A stretch of 10,525 nucleotides of DNA from Halovenus sp. (GTDB taxonomy: Archaea > Halobacteriota > Halobacteria > Halobacteriales > Haloarculaceae): positions 1 to 10,525 of the forward strand of contig PUMG01000094.1 in NCBI GenBank assembly GCA_003551265.1, written 5' to 3'. Positions 9,601-10,525 of the stretch are shown piece by piece (within the stretch, counting starts at the first letter, position 1; the number at the start of each line of letters is the position of its first letter). Position numbers and translations under genes: made by a program. Below the pieces are notes generated by a model. The model did not search any database, was not told the DNA's origin, and was given only the letters and a program-made list of their open reading frames with translations.

Positions 9601-10525
9601 TAACCGAGACGGATGGTCTTGGTGGACTCACAGCCGGCACTAAAACGACCGACGCCAATGGTGAGGTTGTCTTCAGTTTCACCGATGAACGAGCTGATAC
9701 GTATCTGCTGGCGTTTGAAGGTGCTGACGGCTCGCTCGGAACGTCGATCACGGTGACTGTGGAACCGGCAGCGCCGGACAACATCGAAGTGAACCTTCCA
9801 ACCCTTTCGACAACCGTGTCGGATACCGTTGGTGATGGGGACGAAATCACGGCAACCGTGACACTTCTTGACGAATATGATAACCCAATTCCAGGTTTCG
9901 TTGTTACACTGAGCGATACGGGAGAGAACCTCATTGTTGATGAGGGCCGATCGCGTACGACAGACGCTACAGGACAAACGACGTTTACGATTCAATCAAC
10001 CGTTGCCCAAGATAACGTTCGGATAACATGGACAGAAGAGGAAACGAGGGTTCGCCAATCAATTAGTGGATTCTCGTTCCAGCAAGGACCGATCGACACT
10101 GACTCGCTTTCAGTTGCATCGATCACAGAGACCGCTGGCAACGACGGTCAGGTTGCGGTTGTGCTCGAAGATATCTTTGGAAACCCATTCACTAATGAGA
10201 CGATCGAACTCACCAATCCGGATGGGCTGTCCGATCTTGAGCTGACCGCCGATACGAACAGCACTGGTGTTGCAACATTCAGCTTTACCGAAACCCGCGC
10301 CGGGACGTACACGATCGAAGCCACGGCCGACTCAGAACTGACGGCCACGGATGACGCCAGTGTTTCAGTGATTCCTGCTGCAGTCGATCGTGTTAATATT
10401 GAACCAGATTCTACACAAGACATTACCGCTGGAGATGAGGTCCAGTTCAACGCAACCGCCTTCGACGAGTTCGACAATGTTGTTGAAGAAACAGCCTCCG
10501 AATTCGAATGGACGAACACAACTAC
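537..10525 (+). CDS. Giant secreted surface/adhesin-like protein with GLUG beta-helix blocks and Big-1-like Ig arrays (3' end outside window)
   Basis: One open frame of 3,329 complete codons with no stop or frameshift reaches the right edge, so the C-terminus and any anchor are unseen. Order seen: signal peptide (1-31), GLUG block 1 (32-305), 11 Ig modules (306-1397), GLUG block 2 with a Gly-rich insert (1398-1791), GLUG block 3 (1792-2080), 12 Ig modules (2081-3281), then a new Ig-like type. Most Ig modules carry D-x-F-G-N, then P-x-x-G/D-E, then a T-x-x-x-G-x-A-T-F turn and a final G-x-Y-x-[IV] strand, as in invasin/Big-1 domains. The composition is strongly acidic with many N-X-[ST] sequons, fitting a glycosylated haloarchaeal exoprotein. 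The role as adhesin or cell-surface stalk is inferred from architecture; no enzyme motif is visible. ATG 537 is chosen because the hydrophobic leader begins just after it and GGTGG lies upstream; an in-frame GTG at 528 is the alternative, and an in-frame TAA at 510 limits the start. Much longer than ordinary GLUG or Big-1 proteins. Confidence 0.93.
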   Translation, partial: MNSRAQLNLVLFTSVLLVFAVVMGLGGIVEAGPSQCDVVGHDTDGDTYLIKNISQLQCIEHGPGLNQDYRLTENFDASGAADWNDGDGFEPIGSFGSPFTGSLDGNNHVVTGLTINQPDSEYVGVFGVIGSGGTVSNIGFEDIDVSGSNYVGAIAGENSGTITESYVTGSVDGSNYVGGMAGENFGDIANVYSTATVTAVSDAGGLSGSNDGTVEQAYVNGEVSGSGDRVAAFSGVNAGSIAGSYWDTEVTTQDSGVVVGSTSGLTGLTTQNMTGFSPFETMLEFDFDSIWAVTEQYPRLAWEDVDSITVTNISVDDITEDAGSQGTITVTAESNGDPAADASIEVLSINRTDKLNGLDGPVRTNDSGKATFTFTEEHAGEYAVTFGWAEDTDINDVATVTITPGQTAAFDSSDVPATAGESGQISVSIEDQFGNTPADEATINVTDSSLSGVDVGASNTTVDGTATFGFDETIAGTYEIEFELADDPSINTTTTVTIGAAKPDSLVADGPSPDTEIAAGETFEITATVRDEFGNGVPDETVTITNLSAGLGEEVDTNFRGDATFENIIIEIAGEYTIDVEVDSDKSVNDTVSVSIGSLPPNSLIVTGDTTQSAGESGTVTVEFADEFGNPGSDEEIRVVNNGSLSGLDVGTVNTTNQDGQTTFDYKEDDAGDYEVTFEVVSNTSIQETTTITIRSGDANSIEARDTTASAGAESEFRVDVLDILNNGVSGATVNITGNSDDLGELSVGTEETTNESGVATFTFNETDPGSYDIDVELKSDTGAVDTATVTIEAAKANESNSEVTPTEATTEISDDPADGNLTYVVTIRDRFGNPLIDTDVTVSGGTGVSVDGKTQTTDTDGNATFVLTSTTAQSDVEFEFSVAGDTVLTANGTFEALPFDTLFVEDIEETAGNDGEVTATFGDRFGNPDEDVTINVTDSGGLAGLTEGETQQTDASGNVEFSFNETAADEYAVELTAEIDSDEYTETLIVTIVPADATIENSTVTSVSNETIVSSDPDTNNLTYVVSFADAFENPIAGEDVEITGGTDITVQGGTTQQTDVDGNATFVLTSTTPQNDVTFTFTERYSDLALTATGTFNKIPPEELVAANTDAIAGETTDIEVTFTDEFGNPAVDEQINVTDAGGLSNLDETAVTNETGVATFSFNETRAAEYVVGFALDTDGSIADNAIITVNPAAAAVDNSTVTPSSATTIVSDDPSVENLTYTVSFADEFDNPLDGVAVELTGGTDITVEGGDTQTTDEDGNATFVLNSTTAQSGVTFTFTEQASDLSLTATGSFTVDGPNTLSAEDVTTSAGLTTDIVVTYTDRFGNPIEGEDINVTETDGLGGLTVGEIVETNADGEAIYTFNEDSIGEYDVTFELNESGGTTRMTVTVNQEFSDGDGSAANPYNISNWAELHYVRDELGANYTLVDNLTKDSLGYNDFGSDFDPIGSSDTPFTGTLDGDGHTISDLVIDSDGDAALFTHIEEATIESIGFVNADIRAGRGNSGSNRGTNPAGDGGSGSDAAILVVHADTSTITNLSITDSILNAGQGGTGGDGSVGGVVSQAGRDGGDGGEGGRSGGIFVTAKDTEIGNSYIDKGDIRGGRGGQGGRAGTFDQPGTGGDGGIAAGLGVVGYNVVISDSYIYDSIVYGGDRGSGGTAGDGSRGGNGDRGDAMLNRDLTGASTLSSVYLAETTIDGRTTNIVSQNDGSVSSIYWNEESTTIDEVVSSGSGTVTNVEALPRYEMRGVGESNLNGFDFTNTWDIINTKEDGYTVSYPFLRNNTQTPIPGLETLYADGDGDASPYEIDDWRQLSNIRANLDASYIVTADIDIDSDGSNELRTIGSRTEQFTGTFDGNNHTITGLTIDAPDTNYVGLFGLVGTSGTVSNVGLVAPSIEGNNRVGAIAGQNNGLISDVFVDNTDEDSFDGSVAGTSRVGGLVGENRGTIETVYSIASVEIAGEIAGGIVGENRGTIDTGYSIAEFQDADGESIVPGIFVAGSVAGINSSTGSVTNVYGVDTQPDGFMSVISSGNDAGTTQLSAEQITLFAPLVNMDTFDFENTWVLTETSPSTPRFTWEDVTEPQVTALTTSDETTTADTPVTITVNAEISGGSAGEGVTIEVLENDSITGILKGETAVTDADGHVTFDMDETVTGTYKITVAVADDNSVATTATITVNPVDATIENSSVSPHDATATVSDDPETENLTYTVSFADAFDNPIAGEDVELTGGTDITVDGGHTQTTDADGNATFVLNTTTPQDDVTFTFTEQYSDIALTANGTFVVGDPHELSADDTNTVAGSEDRFVVTLTDQFENPIEGETLNISAGGLGGLSVGDTNTTDKTGTATFHFTEDTSGTYETTFVVDRNPAVNTTATATVDSQDADSIAVVTQPGETVAGEPINGPPAVVVRDDLGNTVEGVKVTAEPHAGAFAFASGTDTNKTNSTGVAVFTDLRIETTGQYALEFSINDSDANVAENNVTITDAFTVVPTAPATLDVTDVTQTANVEGSITATLTDEFGNTIEGETVEIVDADSLNFTTTTAQTNSTGVAELTFNEETPRDYTITAGVKDTAVTGESTVTIQQIIDAVEVDLNDIRVSVSDDFDDGNQLIATVTVTDIADNPVAGVPVDLTDTGENIDVKDGRTGVTNESGQTTFEIQSTTVQENIRFTFTEQQSGDENDARITGFTFEIGAPTTLTASDESVQAGATGTVTATLEDVVGNQMEGEDIRIADNSSLGGLVIGETLTTAADGSVTFGFDETATGSYDVTIESLSDPTVNTTATIVVTPGPIANGQLTASDGTETAGNDGRIDVTLSDEFGNLLSDESIEIVADGGLSEVAETHSSKGATTAFSFNEETVGVYTVEFAVESDNSVHTTATVEITPGPIENGDLTASDRTTTAGETDRIEVTLTDEFGNVLSGEQIEVTNSDTLSLNTQTNTTDSTGIATFGFTEERTGTYTIEFAVSSDTSVTTTATVTVNEGAISDGSLDGDDVTATAGEDGEVTLTLTDEFGNALSGEAIELTETDGLGGLTAGTKTTDANGEVVFSFTDERADTYLLAFEGADGSLGTSITVTVEPAAPDNIEVNLPTLSTTVSDTVGDGDEITATVTLLDEYDNPIPGFVVTLSDTGENLIVDEGRSRTTDATGQTTFTIQSTVAQDNVRITWTEEETRVRQSISGFSFQQGPIDTDSLSVASITETAGNDGQVAVVLEDIFGNPFTNETIELTNPDGLSDLELTADTNSTGVATFSFTETRAGTYTIEATADSELTATDDASVSVIPAAVDRVNIEPDSTQDITAGDEVQFNATAFDEFDNVVEETASEFEWTNTT
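630..1451 (+). repeat. GLUG-repeat beta-helix block 1 (residues 32-305)
   Basis: The block opens with the Asp-rich D-T-D-G-D-T-Y-L-I entry and the cysteines C36 and C58, then F-E-P-I-G and G-S-L-D-G-N-N-H, the usual lead-in of GLUG proteins. Units of about 26-28 residues follow: EYVGVFGVIG (from 121), NYVGAIAGENSGTI (from 149), NYVGGMAGENFGDI (from 175), DAGGLSGSNDGTV (from 202) and RVAAFSGVNAGSI (from about 229). It ends with S-Y-W-D-T, an M-T-G-F stretch and YPRLAWEDV, matching the closing signature of the other GLUG blocks. GLUG motifs are known from secreted and surface proteins and are expected to form a right-handed beta-helix. Its wobble positions are less GC-rich than those of block 3. 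Confidence 0.85.
2922..3233 (+). repeat. Long Ig module, subtype A, copy 1 (array module 6)
   Basis: The most divergent copy of the long subtype. It has EISDDPADGNLTYVV, DRFGNP, GGTGVSV and GNATFVLTSTTAQ. It starts about 603 bases before the next long copy, setting the roughly 200-residue dimer period. Confidence 0.75.
3525..3839 (+). repeat. Long Ig module, subtype A, copy 2 (array module 8)
   Basis: Exactly 105 codons. It shares ATIENSTVT, NLTYVVSFADAF, GGTDITV, DGNATFVLTSTTPQ and TFTERYSD with the copies at 4125 and 7077. The short module after it is 95 codons, so the pair spans exactly 600 bases. Confidence 0.82.
4125..4439 (+). repeat. Long Ig module, subtype A, copy 3 (array module 10)
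   Basis: Exactly 105 codons and aligned without gaps to the copies at 3525 and 7077: VDNSTVT, NLTYTVSFADEFDNP, GGTDITVEGG, DGNATFVLNSTTAQ, TFTEQ. It begins exactly 600 bases after copy 2. Confidence 0.82.
4728..5909 (+). repeat. GLUG-like beta-helix block 2 with Gly-rich insert (residues 1398-1791)
   Basis: It opens with FSDGDGSAANPYNIS, then F-D-P-I-G and F-T-G-T-L-D-G-D-G-H-T-I, the canonical GLUG lead-in. The following rungs are replaced by four glycine-rich units (1491-1690). The block closes with S-S-I-Y-W-N-E-E-S-T-T, an E-M-R-G stretch, G-F-D-F-x-N-T-W and YPFL, the same closing signature as blocks 1 and 3. The start and end of a normal GLUG domain are therefore kept while its core is of a different kind. 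Confidence 0.75.
5007..5606 (+). repeat. Four tandem Gly-rich units inside GLUG block 2 (residues 1491-1690)
   Basis: Each unit begins with a short beta-strand pair, IESIGFVNADI (1491), ITNLSITDSIL (1538), IGNSYIDKGDI (1593) and ISDSYIYDSIV (1641), and is followed by a glycine-rich stretch such as GGDGGEGGRSGG or GGRGGQGGRAG. Spacing is 47, 55 and 48 residues. The pattern fits beta-helix rungs carrying long flexible Gly loops, similar in style to PE_PGRS or Gly-rich adhesin loops, though no homology is claimed. Codons favour GGT/GGA, and wobble GC by hand count is about 28% over 5220-5579. Confidence 0.7.
5910..6776 (+). repeat. GLUG-repeat beta-helix block 3 (residues 1792-2080)
   Basis: Entry YADGDGDASPYEI and Y-I-V-T-A-D-I-D-I, then FTGTFDGNNHTITGLTID, which closely matches block 1. 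Units follow: NYVGLFGLVG (from 1873), NRVGAIAGQNNGLI, SRVGGLVGENRGTIETVYS, IAGGIVGENRGTIDTGYS and a degenerate VAGSVAGINSSTG. It closes with F-D-F-E-N-T-W-V-L-T-E and TPRFTWEDV. It follows block 2 directly with no Ig module between, so two beta-helix domains are stacked. Wobble GC is clearly higher than in the Gly-rich insert. Confidence 0.85.
7077..7391 (+). repeat. Long Ig module, subtype A, copy 4 (in array 2)
   Basis: Exactly 105 codons and gapless against copies 2 and 3: ATIENSSVS, NLTYTVSFADAFDNP, AGEDVELTGGTDITV, DGNATFVLNTTTPQ, TFTEQYSDIALTANGTF. It lies beyond two intervening GLUG blocks, about 2.95 kb from copy 3, so the duplication reached across domain types. Confidence 0.82.
8292..8609 (+). 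repeat. Long Ig module, subtype B, copy 1
   Basis: It carries D-A-V-E-V-D-L, VSVSDDFDDGNQLIATVTV, DLTDTGENI, TFEIQSTTVQENIRFTFTE and ITGFTFEIG. The same blocks appear in the same order in the module starting near 9771. The central D-x-F-G-N motif is altered to DIADN. Confidence 0.75.
8901..9770 (+). repeat. Tandem short Ig modules with shared linkers (3 copies)
   Basis: Starts at 8901, 9189 and 9480 give periods of 288 and 291 bases. Linkers are near-identical: TPGPIANGQLTASD, TPGPIENGDLTASD and NEGAISDGSLDGDD. All three have DEFGN followed by LLSDES, VLSGEQ or ALSGEA. They are among the least diverged neighbours in the gene and look like the latest tandem expansion. Confidence 0.78.
9771..10088 (+). 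repeat. Long Ig module, subtype B, copy 2
   Basis: Matches the module at 8292 in order: D-N-I-E-V-N-L, TVSDTVGDGDEITATVTL, TLSDTGENL, TFTIQSTVAQDNVRITWTE and ISGFSFQQG. Both copies end in an S/T-G-F-x-F strand not found in the other modules, and both precede a short module with D-[VI]-[VF]-G-N. Confidence 0.75.
10380..10525 (+). other. Start of a different Ig-like module, cut by the window edge
   Basis: AVDRVNIEPDSTQDITAGDE, then VQFNATAFDEFDNVV and EFEWTNTT. The I-E-P-D-S-T strand, the F-x-A-x-A-F-D segment and the F-x-W-T-N-T segment are unlike the Big-1 modules before it, and resemble another Ig-like repeat type frequent in archaeal surface proteins. It probably begins the next section of the protein. 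The assignment is tentative because only about 48 residues are visible. Confidence 0.5.

Larger units (their letters stand above)
6777..10379 (+). repeat. Ig-like (Big-1/invasin-type) array 2, 12 modules
   Basis: Module starts by residue are about 2081, 2181, 2286, 2382, 2490, 2586, 2692, 2789, 2885, 2982, 3079 and 3185. The first module lacks D-x-F-G-N and has EISGGSAGEGVTIEVL, matching the first module of array 1. The second is a long subtype-A module. The sixth and eleventh are a second long subtype (VSVSDD/TVSDT, DTGENI/DTGENL). The fourth is divergent, about 108 residues, with DDLGN and a PHAGAFAFASG loop. Modules eight to ten are close tandem copies. Confidence 0.82.

Noticed and set aside
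1452..10379. Repeats as a CRISPR array or mobile-element array
   Set aside because: The periods of about 285-318 bases are whole codons inside an open frame and encode conserved domain motifs. There are no identical short direct repeats with unique spacers, no terminal inverted repeats and no transposase.

Overview
The window looks like a haloarchaeal chromosome of moderate GC. The predicted protein is very rich in Asp, Glu, Thr, Ser and Val, has almost no Lys or Cys and carries many N-X-S/T sequons. GATC/CGATCG is common and CTAG is rare. A low-GC square-archaeon-like lineage (Haloquadratum, Halonotius and relatives) would fit, but this is inference and no marker gene fixes the taxon.

Positions 1-536 hold no convincing large gene. 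They contain one possible 38-residue membrane peptide (139-255), three short palindromes (259-270, 302-314, 327-338), a repeated CTTCATATG motif and an AT-rich promoter candidate. From 537 to the last base the plus strand is one uninterrupted reading frame of at least 3,329 codons that runs off the right edge. I translated it through the whole window and found no stop or frameshift. All antisense and off-frame reading frames inside it are shadows.

The protein is a secreted, modular surface giant. Its order is: signal peptide (residues 1-31); GLUG beta-helix block 1 (about 32-305); an array of 11 invasin/Big-1-like Ig modules (306-1397); GLUG block 2 (1398-1791), which carries a four-unit glycine-rich insert (1491-1690); GLUG block 3 (1792-2080); a second array of 12 Big-1-like modules (2081-3281); and the start of a different Ig-like module (3282 onward). 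Ig modules come as short (about 95-97 residues) and long (about 105 residues) forms and are organised in higher-order units. The modules after GLUG blocks 1 and 3 are of the same unusual subtype, so the gene appears to have grown by duplicating a GLUG-to-Ig cassette and then by unequal expansion of Ig pairs.

The likely role is a long, stalk-like adhesin or envelope protein exposed outside the cell, with Ig modules as spacers and beta-helices as thicker binding or structural segments. Anchor, ligand and C-terminal end are not in the window. The most unusual parts are the Gly-rich decorated beta-helix, the sharp codon-usage change at its end, and the layered internal duplications.
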